Below, piece after piece: positions 11,447 through 23,400 of a DNA stretch of 64,000 nucleotides. A program made the position numbers and the translations under genes. Numbering within the stretch: position 1 is the stretch's first letter; each line of letters starts with the position of its first letter. The notes under the pieces were generated by a model. That model had not been told where the DNA came from. It was given only the letters and a program-made list of their open reading frames with translations, and did not search any database. The stretch lies in the NCBI GenBank assembly GCA_963969365.1, contig OZ017762.1, positions 372,001 to 436,000 of the forward strand, written 5' to 3'. This stretch comes from Asterochloris sp. CNOR1. Lineage: Eukaryota; Chlorophyta; Trebouxiophyceae; Trebouxiales; Trebouxiaceae.

Positions 11447-14400
11447 CTAGCAGCGCCCCAGAAGTTCCCGCGCCTGCCGCGTCTGGCTGTGCGGCTCGCC
11501 CAGCTTGAGAATCGACAGGTAGACAGCCTTCTCCAACAGCAGCTTGGCCTCTGCCCTCTCCTGCTGCTCCAGCAGCACAGACCCCACGCCCATGAGGGCA
11601 GCTGCAGTCTCTGCATGCTGGGGGCCCAGCTGGGCTTCCCGGATCTCCAGGCATTGCCTGCACAGCTGCTCGGCTTCTGGCAGCTGCCCTAGCTGCTGCA
11701 GCAGGCACCCCAGGCCCAGCATGCTGGCGGCTGTGTCCAAATGGTCGCTGCCCAGATTCTTTTCCCTGCAGAAGGGGTGGCTCCTCAGGTATAGAAGCGC
11801 AAGGTTTGCTGGAGATCGTCTGATGGCAGAGGCCTGCGGTCAATATTCTTCTCGATGCAAGACTAGGCGTTTGATGGTCAGAGGTGCCAGCCTGTGTTGG
11901 GCAGCTATTCATGGAACTCCTGCTTGATGTACTGCCGGCTTGGCAGCCCTGCTGCCAGCATCCTTGTCATGTCCATGTAGATTGACAGATGCGATCTGCC
12001 AGCTGCATCTGATCTCAAGGCAGTGCCTGCAGGTCTCCTCCGTGGACTGCTGACATCAAGCATTGCAGCGTGCATGGTACGGGGCAGCTGAGGAGCCCAC
12101 CTAATCTCCAGGCAGCGCCTGCAGGCGTCCTCGGCGTCCTGCAGCTGCATGGTGTCCCGCAGCAGGGTAGCCAGGCTGCTCAAGCTGCTGGCCACCTGCA
12201 CGTCATCGGGCCCAAAGGCCTGCTCCCGGATGGCCAGACTCCTCCGTATGAGCCCCTCTGCCTCCTGAAAGCTGCAGGGTACCATTGATTGCTGTCAGCC
12301 CTCTGCCACTACACTTCCTCAAAAGCTGGGCCAGGCTGCACCTTATGAGCCTCTCAGCGTCCTCAAAATTGCAGGGCACTGTTGCTTGCTGGCGTCCAGT
12401 GGCCATCTCAGCAGGCCCACGGGCTTAATAGCATTTGGGGGGCCACCCCCCAGAGCATGTCCTTGAGCAAGTTGGATACCTGCTGTCAGGCCAGGGGCCC
12501 AGGTCCAAAGGCAGAGCTGGTTGCCCAGCCTAACGCTGAACCACAGGGGCCAGCCCCACCTGCTGAGTTCCTTGAGCACCTCTGACAGGGCCTGCAGGGC
12601 TGTCGCGACGTAGGGGCTGCTCCGCCCGCACTTGTGCTCGTATATGTCAAGCGCACGTCTGCACAAGGGCTCAGCCTCACCGGGCTTCCCCATGCCCCTG
12701 TACCAATTTTGAGCAGTTGGCATGGCCACCACTTTCAGACACGGAGTAAGTGCTTTAACAGGCCTCTGTGAGATAGAACCATGAGTAAGTGCTCCAGAAC
12801 CTGCCTGAATCACACAAGGCCTGAAGCAGCAGCAAGCTGCAGCTCTTTGCTGACAACATAAGCATTTGGTGATGCGGTTTGCAGGCACCTCCTGCTGTGA
12901 ACTGTAGGCTGCAAGGCACACAAGCACTTGGTGCGCACATGCACAGCATTCTTGCCGGTGTCCAGAGCAGATGCAGCAGCAGGCAGCTTTACCACCAGCC
13001 ATTGGCTGTCTGTTTATGGCAGCGGCCCCAGCATACACCAGGCTCATGATGGGTCTACAGTGGCAGGCTGACTCACCTGAGGCACTTGGCCTGCATGGCC
13101 AAGGCTGAGGCCACATTGACATTGTCCTCACCCATGCTCTGCTCTAGAATGCTGATGGCTGTGCGGCACAGCTGGCTTGCCTCCTCAAACCTGCAGCTCA
13201 ATTTTTGTCTGTCAACATGAAGGTGTGAGCTGCCGCATATGAGCTGACCGGCAAAACTGCTCTCAATGAAGCAAAAGGCACTCCATGGGGTGCAGCCAAT
13301 CAAAAAGGACTAGCCAGAGCCTGAGGCCAGCACGCTTAAGGAGGCTCAAACAGTGCACAGCAGCCACCCCGCCAAGAAGGCAGGCGGCATTCCAGGGTGC
13401 CATGTGTTGTGAGCGACTGTGTGTCGGGCACTGCTGCAAACAGCAGCCCTGTAGGCAGCACTACCCACCTGGCCACTTATTCAAGCATCAGGTCAGTCAG
13501 ACACTGCGCTGCCATGCAGATGGCGCCCAGGTCCTGGGCAGTCAGCACTGAGTTGCCATGCAGAGCACGAGAGAGCCATTTGCAGGAAGCACCCCACCTG
13601 CCCAAGTCCTTAAGCAGCTCTGCCAGGCACAGCTGTGCTCCCGACACGTCGGGGTGCTCAGGGCCAAAGGCTCGTTCCCGAATGTCAAGTGCCTTCATGA
13701 AATATGGCAGGGCCTCCCGCTGCCTACCCAGCGCTTTCAGCAGGCCTCCTAGGTTGACATAACTGGCAGCTACCTGCAGTGAGAAGAAGAGCAGCCTAGC
13801 AAGTTGCTTGCAGCATGCGCTGAGGTTTGACACTCAGCAGCCTGAGGGATTGACGCTCAGTGTTCACAAACTAGTGGCCAGGTCAACAGCGGAACAAGCA
13901 ATAAGAAAGGCAGAGCTCCTTGAACTGGCCCCTGCCACCTGAATAGCTTTGCATTCAGCATGACTTCACCTGGAGCGCCTGCACGTACGCAGGCTGCAGC
14001 ATTGAAGCCCATGCACGTCAGGTGCCCTTCCCATGCCAGCAAGGTGCAGCTGGCCTGCAGCATGGGCTCGCCTGGGGGTGGTCTGGCCCCAGTGCCTGCT
14101 CCCGAATGCTGAGGCTGCGGCGATAGAGCTCCTCTGCCTCCTCATTCTTCCCCATGCGCCGCAGCAGGGCAGCCAGGTTGTTTAGGGAGAGGGCAACCTG
14201 CAGCCAGCAACAGGTTTGCAGGTACCTGTCGCTGCAAGGGCTTACCGAGATGCTGGGTCAGAATTCCGTGTGCAGGGCAAGACATTCGGCTTGTTCAAGG
14301 AGGAGGCGACCTGCAGCAGCGCAACAGGGGGACTCCTGGGGCTTCAGAAAGCATGCAGGGATGGCAGGCACTCTTCTCAGGGAGAGGGCAATCAGCCTTC

Positions 14401-17400
14401 CTTCCCCCCCGAGCGGCAGGTGGATGAGCTGTGCAGACAGCGAGAGGGGTGGGGGGGGGCGGGGGTGGGGGGGGTCTGGTTGGGTGGGTGCGGTGATGGA
14501 GAAGAGCTTTCTCTGCAGTTCGTACATCAGGGCAGCAGCATGCTGCACGGCAGGCGGCATGGAATGGCAACGGAACAGTGTTGCAGCTACAGGTTGCCAA
14601 GTGACAGTGAGAAGGTCAATGAATGATGACCTGGGGGTCACTTCTGCCTCAGCGCTTCAATTTTGGTGTCATGCCAGCACATGGCAGGCGCCACTCTCTA
14701 TCAGTAGCTGACCTGAGGGTGGTTTTGCCCAAGTGCCCTCTCCTTGATGGCGATGCTGCGGTGGTACAGCTGCTCAGCCTCATCAAAGTTGCCCATGGTC
14801 TTCAGCAGCACAGCCAGGTTGTTCAGGGAGGCGGCAACCTCTGCGTGGTTGGGGTGCAGGGACTTCTCGCGGATGTCCAGCACCTGCAGAGGCAGAGCAA
14901 ATAATTCCAGGGACAGTGCAGTAAGTCCACATACAGTATTGCTTGGGGACAGGGACCACTCACCACAGATCTGCAGGCAAAGGCTGGCTGGGCAAATGCT
15001 CATGCAGGAGAGCGAGACGCCGCAGAGGCAGCATTGCTTGCCCTGACCCCAACGAATCACATTGACCTACGCAAAGGCAGACACTGACTGGTTACGCTGA
15101 CTGGCAGGGCGTCCCCAGAAAAGGGCTGCAGACAGGGTGATTTAGGATCTTGCTGCCTTCTTACTGTGCCAGGCACTGTGACAGGTAGTCACTGTGGAGG
15201 GGCCTGCTGGAGCCTGTGCTTCCCCCAGCAGGAGGGCCAGAATGGAACCACCACTTGCTGCCTACTCTGGAGGCAGACTGCTTTGGAGCACAATGCTGCT
15301 TGTGCCACATGTTCCCAGCCCCGCCTACCATGCAGCACATGACATGCACGACGCCAGTGCTGGTGCTCACATAAAAGCTGCCCACACAGGGTTTTGCAAC
15401 ACCTATGCCACCACCTCACGTGCTGACAGCAAGCCACACATGCAGAGCTGTTTTACAGTGTGGAGGACCACTCTTTTTTCTCCTCCAGCTTGCTGATGAT
15501 CCTGACTTCATGGTTCCGGCTGCCCACTGGTGTGGGATCATGGCTGCCAAAACGCTGCATAGCGAGGCCAACCAGGCAGCTGCTGCACGCCCTACGCTCT
15601 CCACACACTTCCTGGCCTTGGGAGAGGGGTCACGCTGACAGCCAGCCTGCCGTACACAAGTATGGCCACTCACCGTACGGTAGACCACCTCTGCATCCTC
15701 CAGCTTGCCCATGGTTTTGAGCAGCCCTGCTGTGTTGTTCATGGTGGTCGCCACCTCCTGGTGCTCAGGGCCCAGCTTGGACGACTGGATGTCGTAAGCA
15801 CGAGCATACAGGTCCTGCGCCTGCTGGTACTGGTTCAGCTTGAACAGCACCACTGCCACACCTGCAGGGGCAGGTCAACCAGCTGTGTCTGTGCAGGCGG
15901 CCACCACCAGAGCTGCGCCTTCAGCAGGCAGGCTGTTGCAGAGCTGCAGCATGCTGGCATCTCGGGAGCACAGCAAGCGGCATTGCAGCTCTAAAAGTGC
16001 TGCTGCCTCGCCAGGCATGGCCCCTCACCAGCTGTTCCTCCCCTTTGTTTAGGGGGGGTGGTGAGGAGCCTGGCATTGACAGCTAGCCCTCCAGAGCACA
16101 GTGTCAGAGTCATCCACACATCCAGCATGGCCAGCTCAGCACCCAGGAAACATAGGAAGCCATCAACAGCTCCAAAGACGACCTCCGACCAAACTGTCCA
16201 GGACACGGTTGCATTACTGCAGGCCCAGTTGTTAACTTGCTGCTGCAGACAGGCAATCAGTACATCCCTAAGTCAAGCTCAAGGCCTCACCGTTGCACGC
16301 CTTGGCAATGTCCAGGTGATCACCCCCGAGCTCCCCTTCCAGCACTGTGAGCGCCTCCCTGAGGGGCACCTCTGCGTCTTTGAAGTGGCCCTGGTCTGAC
16401 AGCGCGCTGCCCAGCTGCCACAGGGACCGCCCCTGAGCCACCCTGTCCCCAGCATTCTCTGCCATCTGGTACACAGCCTGCAGCAGCCATACTGCAGCGT
16501 GACATCGCTTGCAGTCATGTGAAAATAACAGACAACCCTCCTCTGGCGTCTGTTGCATTGCTGGCGCCAGATTGAAAGTGGAGTGGCGCAAGCTGCAGCG
16601 CCGTGTCTGGGTTCGCAGGTCGACCAGAGACACTGCCATGGGTGCACGTGATGCAGCATGTGCAGCATGCTGCCTAGGACACCTGCTGTCGGCAGGATGT
16701 TACATGCCTAGTGATAGCTGCTGTGCGGGTCCGCTGCTGACAAAGTAAGGACTGCACACCTTGCAGAAGGCCTCCCGCTGCTCAATGTCCAGCCTGGGGG
16801 CAAGCAGTTCCATGCAGTCCCAGATGATGTCACTGTAGAACGGAAGAGCCTCAGCTGGAGCTATTCCCTGCAGTAGCCAGGTGTTTGCAGATGTCGCCAC
16901 AGGTGAGATACGACCCAAATGCAGGCTTCTGACGTGCAGACACAGAAAGAGGCACAGTGAGAGCTGTCCTGCTAGGGCATGTGGGCAACCAGTTCTGGCA
17001 GCAGCCTGGAGCAGGGCAGCCTCAAGGCAGGACTTGAGGTGGTGCAAGCCCCGCACACAGCGCAGACCGGCTGCAGGAGGTGCCAGGCCCTAGGCCCAAT
17101 TTGGATGGGCCATTGCAGCAGCTTCTTGGATGCGGCGCAATCAAGCAGCACCATCATGCCTTGCACCTGGCGGCTCCAGCAACACAGGACCTGCTGTTCT
17201 GATGTCACATGCACTCTAGGCTCACCTGAATGGCCCACTGCAGCAGCTCATGGATGTTGTGGTGCTCCCGGTTGAAGAGGTGCATGGCCGACAGCTGCGC
17301 AGGCACACGCATCAGGGTAGTGGACTCAGTGAAGCCCTGCGCCTGTGACTGCTCCGGGGTCCCCTCCACCTGTGGGCTGCAATCGCGCCCGGCGTGAAGG

Positions 17401-20400
17401 GCAGCTGCTGTGCAGAGGAAGGTGCTGTAGTACTCTACAAAGGTGACCCTGCAGGAGGCACTCATTGGTAATTGCCTGGCTACAGATAGCAACCATGCAA
17501 TGCCCTGCTGTGCTCTCGAGCTGGCTGAATGCTCAGCGACGAGACAGCCTGCAAGGCAGCAGACAGGGTTGCGGTCGTCTCATGCTTGCTAAGCAGCCTA
17601 GTTGCAGCAGCAGGTTGGCTCAGCAGGTAAGTTGTGCACAAGCGCAGCAGGTGACCAAGTCCCTGGGCTCTGGACCCTGTTGTGTCACTTGCAGGCAGGG
17701 GCAGCATGCGATTGCAGATGCAGCTCTTATACAAGTGCACCAAGGCAAACCTGGTAAGTCTGTCTTGCAGCCAGTCTGCGGCAGCAGCCACGGCTTAAGT
17801 GAACGGCGTGCACATGAACAGCAGGGCAGCCACAGCAGCACTTGCCCTCAGCAGAACTCATGTGCAGAATGAATGTGTGAACACAGCTAGCGGCAGCACA
17901 ACACTGCAGCAACACCTCTTGCACAGATGGGTTGCCTCAGCTTAGCAGTTACGCTGCAGCAGCATGGCAGCGCACAAGAGCGGCTTAAGCATAAAGGCAG
18001 CAAGGCCGTCTCCTGGGAGGCCCTCAGCAACCCTGAGGCATGGTAAACTCCCCTGCCAGGGCAGCATGTCATTTTACACCCAGCTTTCACAAAACATTAG
18101 CCAGGCAGACTTGGCTGTCTGTGGGTGAGACCCTGGTCATTGGCCAGGCTGCAGCAGCAGCCGGGGCAACCAAAAAGGGCCTATGTACGGGCAACAACGG
18201 CAACTTTCACCTGGCTGCTTTATGGCTGAGCCCCAGCTCATCAGCCAGGCTGCGGCAGCAGATCCTGATGCTGGGGTGCATCACATAGCGCTCCTGGGCG
18301 GTGTTGTACTGCAGGAACTGGCTCGCTGACAGCGTGCGCAGCAGGCCTCGTGCGCGGGAGGGGCACTCTGTCATGCCCAGCAGCTCTGCTGCTGCCTTCC
18401 AGCCAAAGGAGGTGGGGAATATGGAGAGCAGCAGCAAGGCGTGCAGGTGGGCATCTGACAAAGTGCTGATTACGTAGCGGATGCACCTGCAGGCACAACA
18501 GAGATATGAGTCAGGCAGCAACACAAGCAGGTCGGTGCTTGAGTGGTTTCATTTTGATGATGATGCATCTGTGCAGTCAACTGCGGATAGGCTGCAGGTG
18601 CAGGCGACAAACCTCAAGAACTACACCGCGGATGCTGCTGTTGCTGCTGAGGCAGCCGTCTGAACCCATGATGCCTCTGGCCAAGCCCCACATGACATCA
18701 TCACTACTAGGTCCTGCTGCTGTGTGGCCCTGCTGATGATGCCTTTTGCAGCATTGCCTCGAGTGAAGGCTGCAGAGAGCTCCAGCTCCTCAGAAAAGAT
18801 GAGAGGCTGGACACTAAGCCCAATTCCCAAAATATGCCTTTGTGGATCCCGGCGCATCCTTTGCCTGCTGAATGCCTTGCAGGCCTCTTCCCATGCAAAG
18901 ATGTCAACAGCTGCACCGCGGCACGTGAGACTCAAAATAGTGCAGGCCCACCTCTGCAGGCTGTCAGTCAGCCCATTGTCCTCCCCCCGCACGGCCGCAA
19001 TCAGGTCTGCTGCCGTGGCTGTCCCCGACGTGATGGTCATCCCCATCAGCTGAGCTGCCAGCGCCCGCCCTCCGCAAGCCCCTGCCATCTCTGCTGCTTG
19101 GAGCGGTCCCATCTGCAGCACAGGCATGTGGTAGATGTGAGCGCTGCAGTCAATCAGATCAGGCTGCCAGCGCCCGCCCTCCACAAGGTCTCGCCATGTC
19201 TGCTGCCTGGAACGGCGCCATCTGCAGAACAGGCATTGGGTAGCTTTGAGCTGAAGTGATCAGGGTGCCAGCGCCCGTCTTCTGCAGACCTGCAGCCATT
19301 GTGAATGCAAAGAGCTGGTCCATCTGCAGGGGAGACATCTCGACAGCGGCAAGGCATGCTTCTGCTGGGTGCCCGCCACCTGCATGGGCAGGGCAGGGGT
19401 GTTGCCAGCAGACAGAGGGGGTGAATGCTTGATAGCAATTATGCCTGAAAATGTGAGCACCAGCGGCCTGGCACATGCAACTGTGCTGATCAGCGGTCAA
19501 GTGCGCCACAACAACCCTTGTCCAAGCCAAGGTGGGCAGTCTTCCAGCAGTTGGCAGGCATAAACTGAGGCCAACTGTGTATGGCTACACAAGCACGTCT
19601 GGCGCTCGATCAATACATGCTGACCACACATGCCAAATGCACAGCAGCGCTGTCACAATTGAGGTGTCAGCTGCCCCAGCAGATTTGCCGGCATGCGCAG
19701 AGGTACAGATCTGAATTCTCCATGCAGCGCCACCAGGGGCGCCAGCCCCCAAGGTAGCCTCAAACTGCCTTGCAGGGGATGATGGCGGGGGTCTCAAGTC
19801 TAAGTTTGATCAGCAATTGCTGTGGAAATGTTTACTGTGCTACGGTCACCCATGGAGCTTTGATTACATGACGAGTTCACCTGGGGCGCCAGCTGCAGCA
19901 GCAGATCTGCCAGAGCCTCGTCTGGCAGGCCAGTGACTTCGTTCTGCGCACAGTCCCTGCCAGCGATGTCGATGGATTCAGAGGCACAGATGACTATCTG
20001 AAGCAAGGGGGCTGCCTGCAGCAACCACAATCAGAGAAGTCAAGCCGAGGTGGGGGCTTTGCAGAACGGAAGAGCTGGAGCACAGGGGCTGCCAGCCGCA
20101 GCACAGCTGTGCATCTGCAGGCGCAGCTGTGTATCCTCAGGTAGGAACTCTGCATAGCAGCACAGTCAGGCGTGTTCTCAGAGCCTCTGGAGGCATTTGA
20201 AGGGGGCCCCAGTCCCATTGGAGGTGTACAAAAGAGGGCAGCAATGCAGGAGCTGTGCTCAGACTCTGTTGCCCTCATGGGAATGCAAGCAAGGGGTGCT
20301 CCCAGGAAGGCTGCCAGCTGCAAACTAGCTGCAGCTTGTGTGACTGCACCAGCTGCTACCAGAGACACAATCGTGCAAGGCCGCACCCTGATGCCAAGTG

Positions 20401-23400
20401 CAGCTGTTCAGCAGATGACGGGGTACAGGAGCACAGCAGGCTGACAGGCAGGCACCCTCTGTGAGGCCAGGAGACCCTGCCATTGGAGGGTCCCCTCAAG
20501 CAATTACTTGACGAGCATGCCTGGATGCAGCACGACGCAGGGTGCTAGGCTGCCTCATGACTCGCGACGCTGCTGTGGTGCCATTGCGGCCCACCTTGAG
20601 CATCTTATCCACGTTGTGCCCGATATGCTTGTGCAGCCTTGGGGGGATGTCAGGGGGGCAGTGCACCACCAGGCCCATGGGAAAGGAGGTCATGCGAGTC
20701 AGCCAGGCCACCAGGGCGCTCAGATCGCTCGTGTCGGCTGGTATGCCGAAGGCTGCCATCAGCTGGAAGCAGCACTCAGTGCCCGTGACAACGCCCTCTA
20801 GGTCCACAAAGTAGGCGTTGGCCCAAGCAGCGGTGGCCACCAGGTGCTGGGCGGCCGCCACTGCTATGCTGACCTTGCCTGCAGTACAGGGGGTGCATCC
20901 CTATGGGGTTGCATATGCAGTATGAGCTGCTACCAGGTGCTGCCCGCTATCGCTGCAAGGCTGACCATGTCTACAGTGCAGTTGTGACTGAGAAGACGTG
21001 TGCATCAAGTGTGCCGAGACACTAGGACTGCTGGTGGGTTGCCGCCACTGCAGTGCTGGCCTGGACTGCAGCACAGCTGATAAATTCTAATGCTAGGCTC
21101 TTTGCTTGCTGGCTGCTGATCAGGGCGGCCGGGTGCCTGACACTCGCCCAGACCTTGCCGCAGGGAAGTGTTCGTGCGTGCTCGATTGCTTCCTGTCAGC
21201 CAGTCAGGGGCCGCCAGAGGCTGGACTGCTGCCACAGCGCTACATAGGGTGTGCCGAGTGTTCTGCACTATGGAGCCCTCACCTGCCACCACTGGCGCAG
21301 ATACAGGCACCCTGTCAAGAGTCTGGCCCGTGTTGCTGCAGGCTATTGGGAGGGGTGTGCAGCAGGCTGCAAAGCAGTGCTCGCGGTGGCAGGACTGTCA
21401 CTGGCGTCTGGTGGCTCAGTAATCAACACACCTGAAGGGGCCTCTGGCCCTGCACAGATTGCACAAGACACCTGGGCATAGCAGGGCATGTATCTGCAGT
21501 CGGCGGCCCTCAGATGAATACACAGCAGTGGCCTCTGCCCCTTTGTGCACAACAGCACTCAGACCCGAAGCCTTCACTGTGCCCAGTGGCCAAACACTGT
21601 CACAGCTGTGGGGCCGGCTCCCGTTCTACGACTGACTAAATGCACGCCATAGATAAGCACTGCAAGTCCCTCACCTACATTGTGGCCCAGGGGAAGACAC
21701 CACTTGAAGGTGATACTGGGTCTCGCTCAAGGCCGCTATGATGAGAGAGCAGCTGGCTGTGCAACAGCTTTGTTCTCTTTCAAGCCTCACCTGCACCTGG
21801 GGGGCCAAATACTGACACCACCTGTGGGGGCTGTCCCTGGGCGTCCAGCAGCACCTCTATGAGCGCCTCGCACTGCTCCTCCTGGCCCTGCAGCCGCCCG
21901 CCCACCTGCACAGCAGAGCAGCACTCTTGTTTGTTTGCCAAGAATACTGCCTGCTGATAAGGAAGGTCATGACAAATAGGCCGGCTTGGTGCTGCCTGCT
22001 GAGATGTGCAGGCTGTCTGCCGCTGTTGCTGGACAAAGGCAGCCTGATCCTGCAGGGGACCTTTTGGGGGCCGCTGCCCACCTGCACAGCAGAGCAGGAG
22101 GATGTGTAGGCAGCTGGAACAGCAAGTACGTCCTGTACCTGACACTAGAGAAGATGGCGGCGGCAGCACAGGGCCTGCTGGTGCTTGCCGACCTGCTCAA
22201 CATGAGCACTGTGGCAGCTGCTGGTCTGAACTTGCCTGCCCAACTCATTGAGCAGCACCCAACAGCATGCCAAGGCATGTGCTGCCCTGCCTCCTGCTTT
22301 AGTGGACCAGAACAGCCCTGCTGCATCAGCCTGGCAGGGCAGGACCTGCCTCCGGCTGTACCGGACCAGAACAGGCTGGTGCAGCAGGGCTGGGATGACC
22401 ACAGCCGGGCTGTTGCATATCGGGCAGGATAGTGCAGCAGCTTGAAGGAAGAAAGGCACAGGGGTCACCTTGTTTCACTGGGTGTTCCTGCCATAGGCAC
22501 CAGGCACCAAGTGGTGGTTGCCTGAGACACATTCAAGTTGATGGCAGGCAGGTCTGATGCACACCTCAGGCAGGGTGTTGGCTGCACTTTGGTGCTCTTC
22601 TGCAAAGCTTCCCAGCTGCGACAGGGAACCTGAGTTGCGACTTGGGCTCCTGCAGTCACAGGGCTGTCATGTCCATCCACTGGCCAGACGTAAGCATCAG
22701 GAAGAGCACTGCAAGTGTTGCCGGCGCTGCTCCAGCAGCTGTGCCGCAGCAGCACCTGCATGCCTGACAGCACTGCTGCATGGGTGCCAGTGCCTCAAAG
22801 CCAGCGCTCTTCTGGGGCATTGCAGCATGGGAAGGCTGACATAATAGCTGCACACAATCATCCTGGGATTGCCCTGGCGTTGCTTGATGTGGCTTTGATG
22901 GATTTTGCATCAGGCAGGCTCACGTGGACAGGGCCCAGCAATTCAGCAGCGCTGCTGGCGCCGCAGCACTTGGTAGCGCTGTGACTAAGACTGTCCGAGC
23001 TGTCCTGCACCTATGGCCTCACCTGGACAGGGCCCAGTAGTTGCTGTCCGCACTGATCAAGCGCTGACACTGCTCCAGGAGCCTGCTGTGCGGGGGGAAC
23101 ATAAAGTCCAGCTCCACAGGCGTCACCAGGTTGGGGTTTCTGCGGCTGACTGCATTCTGAAAGGCCTCGCGGTCCTGCCGAGTGCAGATGGCCTCTGAAA
23201 TCTCCCCCGCAGACTCCCTACAGCCAATTAGGAGCGCTTTGTGTTGGCCTCAAGCCTTGATGCTGTGAAACGCAGCATGCTGCAGGGCTTCCCGGATGCA
23301 ACTAAGCTCTGGTACTGCCCACATGGCATCAGCGGGTCCCAACTGGCAGAAATAAAGACCCAGGCATGTGCTGCTGTGCCTCTTCAGTCCAGCCTGTCTG

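Noticed and set aside
12343-13131. A 262-residue minus-strand frame over the TPR region
   Set aside because: Only about 46 residues (exon 12697-12560) fit the TPR pattern and splice phase; the remainder is intron read-through.
18621-19184. A 187-residue frame continuing past the NB-ARC exon, including [12 protein letters not shown]
   Set aside because: The donor at 18951 and the phase match to exon 18486-18211 give a proper winged-helix domain. The continuation has no family resemblance, though intron retention cannot be ruled out.
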